From Paenibacillus polymyxa M1 (GTDB lineage Bacteria > Bacillota > Bacilli > Paenibacillales > Paenibacillaceae), in the NCBI RefSeq assembly GCF_000237325.1, contig NC_017542.1, positions 2,824,501-2,888,500 on the forward strand: a stretch of DNA of 64,000 nt, written 5' to 3'. This document shows positions 53,059 through 61,745 of this stretch, piece by piece; the first letter of the stretch is position 1, and every line of letters begins with the position of its first letter. A program made the position numbers and the translations under genes. The notes below the pieces were generated by a model. It did not search any database. It was not told the origin of the DNA and saw only the letters and a program-made list of their open reading frames with translations.

Positions 53059-55332
53059 TTACCAAATGGACTGCATATCCCATATATCCAAGGATTTAAC
53101 AAACGGTTCTCCATCTCCCCAAATCTCGAGTCCCAAAGCATCCATACGGCTCGGATATACCCGGGTTGTCAGGCTTTTCAATCCGTTTGCATAGGCTTCG
53201 ACCATGGAGCGATCCAAATAAATGTGGAGCTTCAGATTTTCCCCAAGTAGCTCCAACTTTCCGCCTTGAACCCCTCCACACTTTTCTCCCGGGTGCAGCG
53301 TCGTTTTCGACCGGTCGACCAAGAGCATCGTTTGATTCCAATCATAATACAGCAGAGTTTCTTCCTCTCCGTCCGGCGTACAACGGACCTTGACTCCGAA
53401 TTTTTTGGCGCTGCCGGGCTCCAATTCCAATTGAATCTCAAGCATGTCACCATGAACATTCCTAAGCTGCACATTAGTTTCAGCCAATGACTGGTCCCGA
53501 AGCGATAGCCGCTTAGGGCCACGCAGCGATTGAAGCTCCTGAATCGGCTCTATTCCCAGACGCCCGTCATCCCTCAAATACACGCTTAACGGCAAGCCTC
53601 CGTTATGAGCCCAACCCGACTTATATTCCATCTCAGACGTCCGGTCGCCTTGGGCTATCGTAAAGACGATATTTCTGCCGGTCTTCGGATCAACCATTCC
53701 GCTCGGTCCGGTAAAATGGAAATCCCCGACATCAATCAATTGAGGCTTTTCTTGATCGGGGATGAACGAAAGATTTTGCTTGTCAAGTTGTCCGATCCAA
53801 TAGAACACCTCGACATCTGCTCCTTTTCCCACAGGGCTGACAAGCAGCAGATGTTTGTTCACCCCCAGCTTGTCCCTGCCAAGGGGAAGAAGCACAGGGA
53901 GCTCCCAGATGGGTCCAAGGTAAGGAAACTTCTGAATATCCGCTTTAAAAAACGGCCCTTTATACGTCCAATTCAGCATATCTTGTGACGCAAATGCCAG
54001 TGCTGCTCCACCTTCAATTCCGGACCCGACCAAAGCGTACCAGCCGTCATCGTCCTTCCATACGAATGGATCTCGGAAATCCCCAAATGCGCCCATTCCC
54101 TTCTTCTGCACGATCAACGGCTCTGGATGTTTGACCCACTGAACCAGATCCGGGTTTCCGTCAAGGGTATAAGTGCTTCGGGCAAGCGCTACGCTCTGAT
54201 TCGGAGAAGCGCTGTCATTACCTGCCGTAAAGAACAAGACAGGAAGTCCGTCAGCATCATAGGTTGCGCTTCCCGACCAGATCCCGTCCGGTGCGAGCTG
54301 ATCCTTTTCGGGCGCCAGGGCCACGGGTAGATCACGCCAATGCACCAAATCCTGACTTACCCAATGTCCCCAATGGATCTGATGAAAGAACGGCCCCTGC
54401 GGGTTATGCTGATAGAACAAATGATATTGCCCGTCAAAATAGATTGGTGCATGGGGTTCGTTCATCCAATGGGCCGGCGGGCTAACATGATATTGCGGTC
54501 TGTGCCGATCAAGTAGCAGTGGCGTCCGGTCTAGCTTGATCTCGTCATAGTTTAATTGTGGCCGGATACCTTCATGAAAGGTGTCCAGCACATGACGATA
54601 AGAAGCGGCCACTTCTTCCGCGCTCAGCGCCCGATTATAAATCTTGAGTTCATCAATGATACCGCTAAACATGTGAAGGCTGAACACTTCCGCCAGCAGG
54701 CTGCTATGGTTATTCTTGCCAATCAGGAGATCTGTTTCCGCCGCCTCAGCCAGACGGGAACCACGAGGCACGGCAGCTGAAGCGATTTCACTGCCGTTTA
54801 AATACAGCTTGATTTCCCCTTGGTTCCCATCGAACACAGCATTCACGTATGACCATGCATTCTTGGGCAGTTCATGGCCGTCCGGCGACCAAAGTTCCTT
54901 CCAGTCTCCTCCTTCCAGCCCGACTTGGAAGGACCAGGAACCGTGACGGAACATGCCGAGCAGATAACCCTGCTTGCGATCCAGGTTGTAGCGGTTCACG
55001 ATGGCGGATAATTTGCCATCATCCCCCCATTCATAGGAGCGTGGGGCTACCCATACTCCTATGCTTAACGCTGATCGGTACTCTGGCTCGGTGTTCTGAT
55101 TTCCCTCATCGAACGAATGCGCAATGTAAGTCGAATAACCATCGAACAGAAGCCCATTTCCAATTACCCCCTGTCTCCACCGTGGAGGGCAAGGTTGAGT
55201 AAACTCCGCTTGGTTAAATACGTACTGGATATTATCCTGGACTTGGGATACGCTCTCCAGAGCGCTTGTGCCGGTTCCTTCATTGAAGGCCCAATACATA
55301 ATCAATCCCCGATTATCGGTTGCATGGCTCAT
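53059..55332 (-). CDS. Intracellular LamG-GH32 enzyme, CFTase-like
   Basis: 757 residues, no signal peptide. LamG-like domain at 1-250 (MYWAFNEGTGTSALESVSQV, WVAPRSYEWGDDGKLSAIVN) followed by GH32 catalytic and sandwich domains. It is a cytoplasmic homologue of the LamG-GH32 core of the secreted enzyme. The same active-site change is seen: Glu292 (WMNEPHAP), Asp421 (DFRDPF), Glu477 (WELP). It has none of the three carbohydrate-binding modules. Start ATG 55332 overlaps the fusion gene's stop (ATGA) and has GGAGGG in that gene's end, so it is translationally coupled. Likely role: opening or hydrolysing imported cyclic or linear inulooligosaccharides (inference). Confidence 0.82.
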   Translation of the reverse strand: MSHATDNRGLIMYWAFNEGTGTSALESVSQVQDNIQYVFNQAEFTQPCPPRWRQGVIGNGLLFDGYSTYIAHSFDEGNQNTEPEYRSALSIGVWVAPRSYEWGDDGKLSAIVNRYNLDRKQGYLLGMFRHGSWSFQVGLEGGDWKELWSPDGHELPKNAWSYVNAVFDGNQGEIKLYLNGSEIASAAVPRGSRLAEAAETDLLIGKNNHSSLLAEVFSLHMFSGIIDELKIYNRALSAEEVAASYRHVLDTFHEGIRPQLNYDEIKLDRTPLLLDRHRPQYHVSPPAHWMNEPHAPIYFDGQYHLFYQHNPQGPFFHQIHWGHWVSQDLVHWRDLPVALAPEKDQLAPDGIWSGSATYDADGLPVLFFTAGNDSASPNQSVALARSTYTLDGNPDLVQWVKHPEPLIVQKKGMGAFGDFRDPFVWKDDDGWYALVGSGIEGGAALAFASQDMLNWTYKGPFFKADIQKFPYLGPIWELPVLLPLGRDKLGVNKHLLLVSPVGKGADVEVFYWIGQLDKQNLSFIPDQEKPQLIDVGDFHFTGPSGMVDPKTGRNIVFTIAQGDRTSEMEYKSGWAHNGGLPLSVYLRDDGRLGIEPIQELQSLRGPKRLSLRDQSLAETNVQLRNVHGDMLEIQLELEPGSAKKFGVKVRCTPDGEEETLLYYDWNQTMLLVDRSKTTLHPGEKCGGVQGGKLELLGENLKLHIYLDRSMVEAYANGLKSLTTRVYPSRMDALGLEIWGDGEPFVKSLDIWDMQSIW

Positions 55333-57797
55333 ACTTCAACCCTCCTGGATGTCTGCTCCGTTGGACCATTAGGAATATGAATGGAGTTAAGAGCATGCAT
55401 ATAAAACGAGTTCACTACAACTTCCCCTGATTTCGCACTTATCTCAATACGATCCATCGGAGCATCAGGGAATATTTGATCCGTCAGTGCAACCAAGCCC
55501 TCATTCGCGTACACTTCAACCGCGTTGCGATCCAGCCAGATATGCAGCTTGATCTTCCCATTCTCCGAAACCATTCTAGCACCGTGCTTGCACGCAAACG
55601 ATGGATGGAAATCAGTCAGGCCCGATTTCGAGCGGTCGATGAATAGCCATTGGCGCACAGGGTCATAACCGATAATAGTCTCACTTTGCCCAGAGGACTT
55701 CATTTTAATATGAACCTCGTCTTCGGAACGAATGTCGATATCCGCTTCAATTTCAAGCAGAACATCATTCGTTTTTTGCGTAAACGGCACCTCTGGCGTA
55801 ACCTTAACCTCATTCCAGCAGAGCGTTCCTTTCCGCAGTTGCTCTATTTCCCGAACAGGCATTTGGGTCAGAACTACGCCCTCGTCTCGGCTGGTCAATG
55901 ATAAGACGCGAGGCAGAGTCATTGTGCCTCTCCAGGCCCCAGTAGGCGTTTGGTTAGCATATTTCCAGTTGCTCATCCATCCGATGATCACACGCCGTCC
56001 GTCCTGCTCAGCTATATCCGACCAGGTGACCCCCGCATAATTGTCCCGGCCATAATCCAGCCACAGGATATGATCGGCCGGATGGTCATTGATGAACGTA
56101 TTTCCGTCGAACTCTCCGATAAAGTATTGCGTGCGTGAGCCTTCCGGGCAGTTGGGATTATCTCCGATGCTTATGATAAGTACCCATTTGGAATGTCCGC
56201 TGTCATCAACCGGCAATTCAAAGAGATCAGGGCATTCCCAAACTCCGTCATGCGAGCCTTCACTCTTTCCGAATTCGCCTGACAACGACCATTCACGCAA
56301 ATTGTCGGAACGATAAAACCGAACGTGGTCTCCCGCGACAAGAGCCATAATCCAGGATTCACTTGACGAATGCCAGAACACCTTGGGGTCCCGGAAGTCG
56401 ACCAGATCATGCTCGTCGAGTATTGGGTTCCCCTCATATTTGTGCCAAGTTCGGCCTTTATCGCTACTATAAGCCAGGCTTTGCCGCTGGCGAGGTTGTC
56501 CGGTCTCCGGACAGCTGTCTGCATGAGTGAAGAGTGCGATCAATCCATGGGAACCATCGAACAGTCCGCTGCTATTATTCCAGTCAACCACACAGCAACC
56601 AGAGAAAATTGCGCCATGCTCATCCGGGAACAGAGCGATAGGCATATGCTCCCAATGAACCAGGTCTTGGCTTACAGCATGACCCCAGTGCATTGGTCCC
56701 CATTGGTTACTATAAGGATGGTGCTGATAAAACAGATGATAGACTCCTTCGTAATAGACTAATCCGTTGGGATCATTCAACCAATGGGAGTGAGGTGAAA
56801 AATGAAAACCCGGCCTAAATCTATCATCATCGTGCTGTTTATTTGTCTCGATTATCTGGGTAATTTCATCTGTCGTCGGCATAGATTGAAGAGCCCCTTT
56901 CCGTGTGGTTACTAATGCACCGCCGGCATTAGCAAAAGTTAGCATACCGATGATTTGCTGTTTGGTCAGCTGATTCAAAGAAATACCGGCTTTCAGTATC
57001 TTATATAACAAGCAGCCCAGAAAAGCGTCGCCGGCTCCTGTCGTATCAGTGACCTCTACTTGAAAACCCGGCACATATCCGTCATGACCCACTAATCGGT
57101 AATAACAGCCTTTTTCCGCTAAAGTTACGAAGATCCCGGCGATGCCGAATTGCTGTTGCAACTCTAGCGAGCCTTTTTCCACATCAGTTGTACCCGTTAT
57201 AAAGTGGAGCTCATCTTCTGATATTTTCAGGATGTCGGCATACTTCATGCCCCAAAGGATATTCCGTTTCGCTTCCTCTTTACTCTCCCATAAAGCAAAC
57301 CGGATATTCGGATCGAATGAAAGCAGGACTCCTGCCTCTTTAGCCTTCACAACTGCCGCTCTTGTTGCCGTACGGGCCGGCTCATGGGTCATCGACAAAG
57401 AACCAAAGTGCAGTGCATGGCAGTTTTCAATCCTATCGAACGGGACATCCTGCGTGCGCAAGTATGTATCCGCTCCTGGTTTCCGGTAGAAGCTGAACGA
57501 TCGGTCTCCGTTGTCATCCAGATGGACAAATGCCAGCGTTGTATTAGCTTCATCTGTAAACGTAAGCGCAGACACGTCGATGCCGCCGTTCATCAAGGTA
57601 TCGTGCAGCAAGGAACCGAATTGATCATCCCCTACTTTGCTAATCAATGTCGCTCTAGCTCCTAAACGGGATAGAGCAGCTGCTACGTTAGCCGGAGCCC
57701 CTCCAGGATTGCATTCAAACTGTTCGTTGCCTCCCGCTGTACGACCTGATGGCGTAAAGTCTATCAATACTTCCCCAATGGTTATTACATCAAGCAC
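55329..57797 (-). CDS. Fructokinase / GH32 beta-fructosidase fusion
   Basis: 822 residues in one uninterrupted frame. Residues 1-315 are a PfkB sugar kinase (DVITIGEVLIDFTPSGRTAG, NPGGAPANVAAALSRLGARA, and the phosphate-site DTTGAGDAF with catalytic Asp257). A short linker (NKQHDDDRFRPG) leads to residues 330-822, a GH32 enzyme with all canonical residues: Asp342 (WLNDPNG), Asp470 (FRDPK) and Glu521 (WECPD). It has no signal peptide. It should release fructose from fructans and phosphorylate it. Most relatives have these as separate adjacent genes, so this is a gene fusion. It follows the binding-protein gene by 25 bp. Confidence 0.88.
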   Translation of the reverse strand: MLDVITIGEVLIDFTPSGRTAGGNEQFECNPGGAPANVAAALSRLGARATLISKVGDDQFGSLLHDTLMNGGIDVSALTFTDEANTTLAFVHLDDNGDRSFSFYRKPGADTYLRTQDVPFDRIENCHALHFGSLSMTHEPARTATRAAVVKAKEAGVLLSFDPNIRFALWESKEEAKRNILWGMKYADILKISEDELHFITGTTDVEKGSLELQQQFGIAGIFVTLAEKGCYYRLVGHDGYVPGFQVEVTDTTGAGDAFLGCLLYKILKAGISLNQLTKQQIIGMLTFANAGGALVTTRKGALQSMPTTDEITQIIETNKQHDDDRFRPGFHFSPHSHWLNDPNGLVYYEGVYHLFYQHHPYSNQWGPMHWGHAVSQDLVHWEHMPIALFPDEHGAIFSGCCVVDWNNSSGLFDGSHGLIALFTHADSCPETGQPRQRQSLAYSSDKGRTWHKYEGNPILDEHDLVDFRDPKVFWHSSSESWIMALVAGDHVRFYRSDNLREWSLSGEFGKSEGSHDGVWECPDLFELPVDDSGHSKWVLIISIGDNPNCPEGSRTQYFIGEFDGNTFINDHPADHILWLDYGRDNYAGVTWSDIAEQDGRRVIIGWMSNWKYANQTPTGAWRGTMTLPRVLSLTSRDEGVVLTQMPVREIEQLRKGTLCWNEVKVTPEVPFTQKTNDVLLEIEADIDIRSEDEVHIKMKSSGQSETIIGYDPVRQWLFIDRSKSGLTDFHPSFACKHGARMVSENGKIKLHIWLDRNAVEVYANEGLVALTDQIFPDAPMDRIEISAKSGEVVVNSFYMHALNSIHIPNGPTEQTSRRVEV

Positions 57798-57822
57798 AGT
57801 TTTCTCCCCACCTATCGTTTGA

Positions 57823-59448
57823 TTATTTATTTTTTAAATTTGCATTATATCGGTCCAACCCTTTTTGATAGATTTCCATTAATTCGTTTAGCCCCATCTT
57901 CTCGAGTGTCTTCACATAGCTGTCCCACTTTTCATCTACCTCGCCATCGACGATGAACTTGCCTCTTTGGGTATTTACATATTTAATAAGTTCTGGCTCG
58001 ATCCGATTGATTTTATCTAGTTCGTCCGGTTCAAAGAAGATGCTCGGATAGTTTTCCTTTTTCATATATGGAGTGTAATATTTCTCCAAATACTCAGCAC
58101 GCTTCTGAGCTCGGGGTTCCATATCAACAACTTTTCCGAAGTCATCGAAAGTAATGACGCCCGGATTTCCTGTGCCAGGAGCCACTTTTTGGCGGAATTC
58201 ACCTGCGGAGACTCCTTGGGGAAGCGGCAGGTTCACCATTTTTCCTTTTTCGTCCTTCTTGAATACGACATCCAACGGACCCCAGTGAATTTGAGCCGCC
58301 ATGTAAGGGTCATACTGTTGATCGATCCAACGCATCGTCATTGCCGGATAACGGTTCTCTTTTGTAATCACAAAGCTACCTCGTCCCGGACCGCCGCCGT
58401 TGTTGCGACCAATCATTTGATCTCCATTTGGGCCTTTAAGCGGGGGGAGCAGAGCATAATCCTTACTACGCTCCGGTCCGACAACTTCTTCAACTTCCCA
58501 CCAAACGTAGGAGCCGAGCGTTTCATCTAGTGTTTTGCCTTTTGCTAAATACTGAGCGGCATCCTGGGTGAACGATTCAGGGTCAATCAACCCCTGCTTA
58601 TACCAGTTATCATGAATATATTTTAATGCTTCCTTATATTGAGGTTGCGAAGCGGTAAAGATCACTTTACCTTCGCGGACGATCCGATGTTCCAAATTAT
58701 CCGGAATACCGAAAGCACCGAATATGCCAGCAATGTCACTACACCACTGCATGTGCATAAAGCTTAATGGGATTTCATCAGCCTTGCCATTGCCGTTCGG
58801 GTCCTTCGTTTTAAAGGCAATCAAAGCCTGCGTGTATTCGTCCAGCGTTTGAGGTACTTTTAAACCCAGTTTATCGAGCCAATTTTTATTGATGACGTGA
58901 AAGAAGGGGTTGGTATCGAGCTTATTCTCTTCCCACGACGGCAGCCCATAGATGTGACCGTCTGGTGCTGTGATGGCTAGTTTAATGTCAGGCCGACGAT
59001 CAAGAAGCGCTTTCAAATTAGGCGCATATTGATCAATTAAATTCTCCAGCGGAATAATGGTTCCGTCTTTACCGTAATTGATTAGCTCGTAATCTGTGAA
59101 TCCGGCTCCGTAAAAGGCATCTGGCAAATCTCCGCTGGCCAACAACAAATTTTTCTTTTCTGCAAAGTCAGTGTCCGGAATGTTTTCCCAATCAATTTTT
59201 ACGTTTGTTTGTTTTTCCAGCCGCTTAAATATTTCCATTTTCGAGTAATCTGGCGCTAAAGCAGCTTTTGGGGACACCATCTTTAATGTCACCGCTTTTT
59301 TAACAATCGGAAGACCGGTTTTATTAAAATTTGCATCCTGATCCGGATTCACCGTCTGATTTTTTGACTCGCCACCGCCTCCCGAACATCCGCTAAGAGC
59401 AAACACTCCAGCCAGCATTAGAATTCCAGCCCTTTTGAATAATTTCAT
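57823..59448 (-). CDS. Sugar ABC transporter substrate-binding lipoprotein
   Basis: 541 residues from ATG 59448 (GGAGGG upstream). Lipobox FALSGC (Cys about 21) then a Gly/Ser stretch. The large binding protein is of the LipO/YtcQ type common in Paenibacillus (TVKMVSPKAALAPDYS-like start, DPNGNGKADEIPLSFMHMQW). It would capture oligosaccharide at the membrane and pass it to the two permeases; no ATPase gene is nearby, so a shared MsmX-type ATPase is expected. Together with the enzymes around it, fructo-oligosaccharide or cyclofructan is the likely ligand. Confidence 0.87.
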   Translation of the reverse strand: MKLFKRAGILMLAGVFALSGCSGGGGESKNQTVNPDQDANFNKTGLPIVKKAVTLKMVSPKAALAPDYSKMEIFKRLEKQTNVKIDWENIPDTDFAEKKNLLLASGDLPDAFYGAGFTDYELINYGKDGTIIPLENLIDQYAPNLKALLDRRPDIKLAITAPDGHIYGLPSWEENKLDTNPFFHVINKNWLDKLGLKVPQTLDEYTQALIAFKTKDPNGNGKADEIPLSFMHMQWCSDIAGIFGAFGIPDNLEHRIVREGKVIFTASQPQYKEALKYIHDNWYKQGLIDPESFTQDAAQYLAKGKTLDETLGSYVWWEVEEVVGPERSKDYALLPPLKGPNGDQMIGRNNGGGPGRGSFVITKENRYPAMTMRWIDQQYDPYMAAQIHWGPLDVVFKKDEKGKMVNLPLPQGVSAGEFRQKVAPGTGNPGVITFDDFGKVVDMEPRAQKRAEYLEKYYTPYMKKENYPSIFFEPDELDKINRIEPELIKYVNTQRGKFIVDGEVDEKWDSYVKTLEKMGLNELMEIYQKGLDRYNANLKNK

Positions 59449-59573
59449 CGTACATACCCTCCCTATGTCAGTCCACAAGCTGAGAACTTCCCTTGTCCTT
59501 GTTACTTTATTTGTCTAAATGCTGAATTTATGGTTTCTGTTGCACATTCCCCCTTTCAGGCACCCTGGCAATG

Positions 59574-60470
59574 TTAGCCTTTGATCGAGCCGATCATCAC
59601 GCCTTTTACAAAGTATTTTTGCAGGAAAGGATACAAAATCAGCAACGGTAGGCTGGATACCATGATGACACCATATTTGATAAGCTCTGTAACGCGCATC
59701 TTTGCTGCGTAGGATTCCACATCGATCATCATGCTCGAGTTGGCCTGATTCTGGACAAGAATGTTGCGAAGGACCAGTTGTAATGGATACTTGCTTTCAT
59801 CGTTTAAGTAAATCAAAGCGTCAAAGAAACCATTCCAGAACCCGACAACATGATACAGTACCATTACGGCTATAACGGACTTAGACAAAGGCAATACAAT
59901 GCTCCAAAAAAATCTGGTATTGGAACAACCATCAATGGAAGCGGCCTCCCACATTTCATCCGGGATGGTCGACTGAAAAAAAGTCCTTACGATAATGACA
60001 TTAAACACACCTCCCGCTCCAGGAATAACAAGTGCCCAGATCGTATTCAGCATATGAAGATCTTTGATCAGCAAATAGGTTGGGATCAACCCCCCACTAA
60101 AAAACATGGAGATCAGTAAAAACCACATTATCACCGGCTTTCCAGCCAGTCCTTTACGGGCTAACGGGTAAGCTGCACATACGGTCACGGCAACTCCGAT
60201 TAAGGTTCCTAGACTCGCATATAAAATCGAATTGGCATATCCAATCCATATAGATGAATCGCTGAATATTCGCCCGTATCCATCCAGCGTAAACCCTTTT
60301 GGAAAGAACCATACTTCACCTGAGTAGATGAGATTGGGGTCACTGAGTGAAGCAATCAATACAAAATACAGCGGGAATAATACAAGCAACATAACTATGG
60401 TCAGCATGACGTAGTTGATGATGTCAAACCATAAGTCTCCTTTACTTTTTCTCTTTAATAATTGATTCAT
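59574..60470 (-). CDS. CUT1 ABC transporter permease, YtcP/LplC type
   Basis: 298 residues, six transmembrane helices. The ATPase-contact EAA loop is EAASIDGCSNTRFFWSIVLP. It ends QKYFVKGVMIGSIKG, typical for the LplC/YtcP group. It pairs with the permease at 60484, 13 bp away. Confidence 0.9.
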   Translation of the reverse strand: MNQLLKRKSKGDLWFDIINYVMLTIVMLLVLFPLYFVLIASLSDPNLIYSGEVWFFPKGFTLDGYGRIFSDSSIWIGYANSILYASLGTLIGVAVTVCAAYPLARKGLAGKPVIMWFLLISMFFSGGLIPTYLLIKDLHMLNTIWALVIPGAGGVFNVIIVRTFFQSTIPDEMWEAASIDGCSNTRFFWSIVLPLSKSVIAVMVLYHVVGFWNGFFDALIYLNDESKYPLQLVLRNILVQNQANSSMMIDVESYAAKMRVTELIKYGVIMVSSLPLLILYPFLQKYFVKGVMIGSIKG

Positions 60471-60483
60471 AATGATCTCCCCC

Positions 60484-61437
60484 TTACCACAGGCTGGTTT
60501 CCGTCAATTTTTTTGCGATCCGGTTGACGGTGACTATCAGGATAATATTTACAACCGAATTAAACAGGCCAATTGCTGTAGAAAAGCTGTATTGTGCTTT
60601 TTGGATCCCAATTTCATAAACGTAGGTCGGAATAATATTGGAGGTGGCATAATTCAAATCGTTCTGCATAAGGAAAGCCTTTTCAAAACCGATGCCCATA
60701 ATGTTGCCGAGTGCGAGAATCAATAAGATGACGATCGTCGGCAAAATGTTTGGAATATCCACATGCATTACGCGCTTCCATTTGCTTGCTCCATCCATGA
60801 TCGCCGCTTCATGCAATTCCGGATTGACCCCTGCCAAAGCTGCAAGGTAAATGATGGTAGCAAAACCTGTCTCTTGCCAAACCCCTGATAATATATACAA
60901 AGGACGGAACCACCCTTCGTCGGCCAAAAACATAATGGGGTCCCCTCCAAACCAAGTGATGATGTGATTCACAATTCCGCTGTTTGGAGACAGAAAAACA
61001 TTAAGCATACCGACGAGCACTACGGTAGAAATAAAGTGTGGTGCATAAATTACAGTTTGTACAATTTTCTTGTATCTCTTGGCCAGCATCTGATTGAGCA
61101 TAATTGCTATAATAATCGGAGCTGGGAAGCTAAATACAAGCGATAGAACACTGAGTGTAAGCGTATTAGTCATGATCGTCCAGAAGTTATAGGAATCGAA
61201 AAAATCAATAAAGTGCTTAAAGCCTACCCACTCGCTTTCCCAGATTCCCCGACTTGGTGAAAAATCCTTAAAAGCAATTTGTATTCCATACATCGGATAG
61301 TACTTAAATACGAGATAAATAATAATGATTGGCAGCAAAAACAAATACAGTTCATAATCGCGTTTGATCTGGTTCCATATTTTGCGATTTGGCTTAATCG
61401 TGGAGTGATCTAATTCGCTAATTTTTGTATTCACCAT
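60484..61437 (-). CDS. CUT1 ABC transporter permease, LplB type
   Basis: 317 residues from ATG 61437 (AAAGGGA upstream); the longer frame is rejected because it would run through the operator. Six transmembrane helices; the EAA loop is HEAAIMDGASKWKRVMHVDI. N-terminal FLLPIIIIYLVFKYYPMYGI and IAFKDFSPSRG are family motifs. First gene of the transporter-enzyme operon, with a LacI-type palindrome 37 bp upstream. Confidence 0.9.
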   Translation of the reverse strand: MVNTKISELDHSTIKPNRKIWNQIKRDYELYLFLLPIIIIYLVFKYYPMYGIQIAFKDFSPSRGIWESEWVGFKHFIDFFDSYNFWTIMTNTLTLSVLSLVFSFPAPIIIAIMLNQMLAKRYKKIVQTVIYAPHFISTVVLVGMLNVFLSPNSGIVNHIITWFGGDPIMFLADEGWFRPLYILSGVWQETGFATIIYLAALAGVNPELHEAAIMDGASKWKRVMHVDIPNILPTIVILLILALGNIMGIGFEKAFLMQNDLNYATSNIIPTYVYEIGIQKAQYSFSTAIGLFNSVVNIILIVTVNRIAKKLTETSLW

Positions 61438-61473
61438 TACATTCCCTTTCTTGACATAGGATATTTTCATTTT

Positions 61474-61486
61474 TGAAACGTTTCCA
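61474..61486. promoter_or_regulatory. LacI-type operator before the transporter operon
   Basis: TGAAACGTTTCCA. On the minus strand it follows TTTATATCAAAT, so it would sit just downstream of a -10-like sequence (TATATC) and repress the operon starting at 61437. Confidence 0.75.
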
Positions 61487-61559
61487 ATTTGATATAAAAA
61501 AACGTCAATCGGCAGAGCCATACATGAACCACCGATTGAATTCGAGTTTTTCTAAAATC

Positions 61560-61665
61560 AAAAACAATCTTGTCTAAAAAAACGGGAAGACGATGCATTT
61601 GTTGATCCAAACTTATTCCTTTGATCTTTTAACAAAGTAGTTTCATCTCCAAATGAAACGTTTCC
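61560..61665 (-). pseudogene. Scar of a second LacI gene (C-terminal tail)
   Basis: Minus-strand reading gives KIKGISLDQQMHRLPVF, which aligns with the intact regulator's end KMDGITLDQQVYRLPVIFRQ. The DNA is also similar (ACGGGAAGACGATGCATTTG against ACGGGGAGACGATACACTTG). A stop codon precedes it. This is a tandem duplicate of the LacI gene with almost everything deleted. Confidence 0.7.
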
Positions 61666-61666
61666 A
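61654..61666. promoter_or_regulatory. LacI-type operator, second copy
   Basis: TGAAACGTTTCCA, same sequence as at 61474. On the minus strand it follows TATAATAAAT, a good -10 context. The two promoter-operator units are 180 bp apart. Confidence 0.75.
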
Positions 61667-61745
61667 ATTTATTATAAAAAAATGACGAGTTTATAGATTC
61701 AAACAGAGATCCAACTGAAATGAGCTAATATCTTTACATTTAAGA

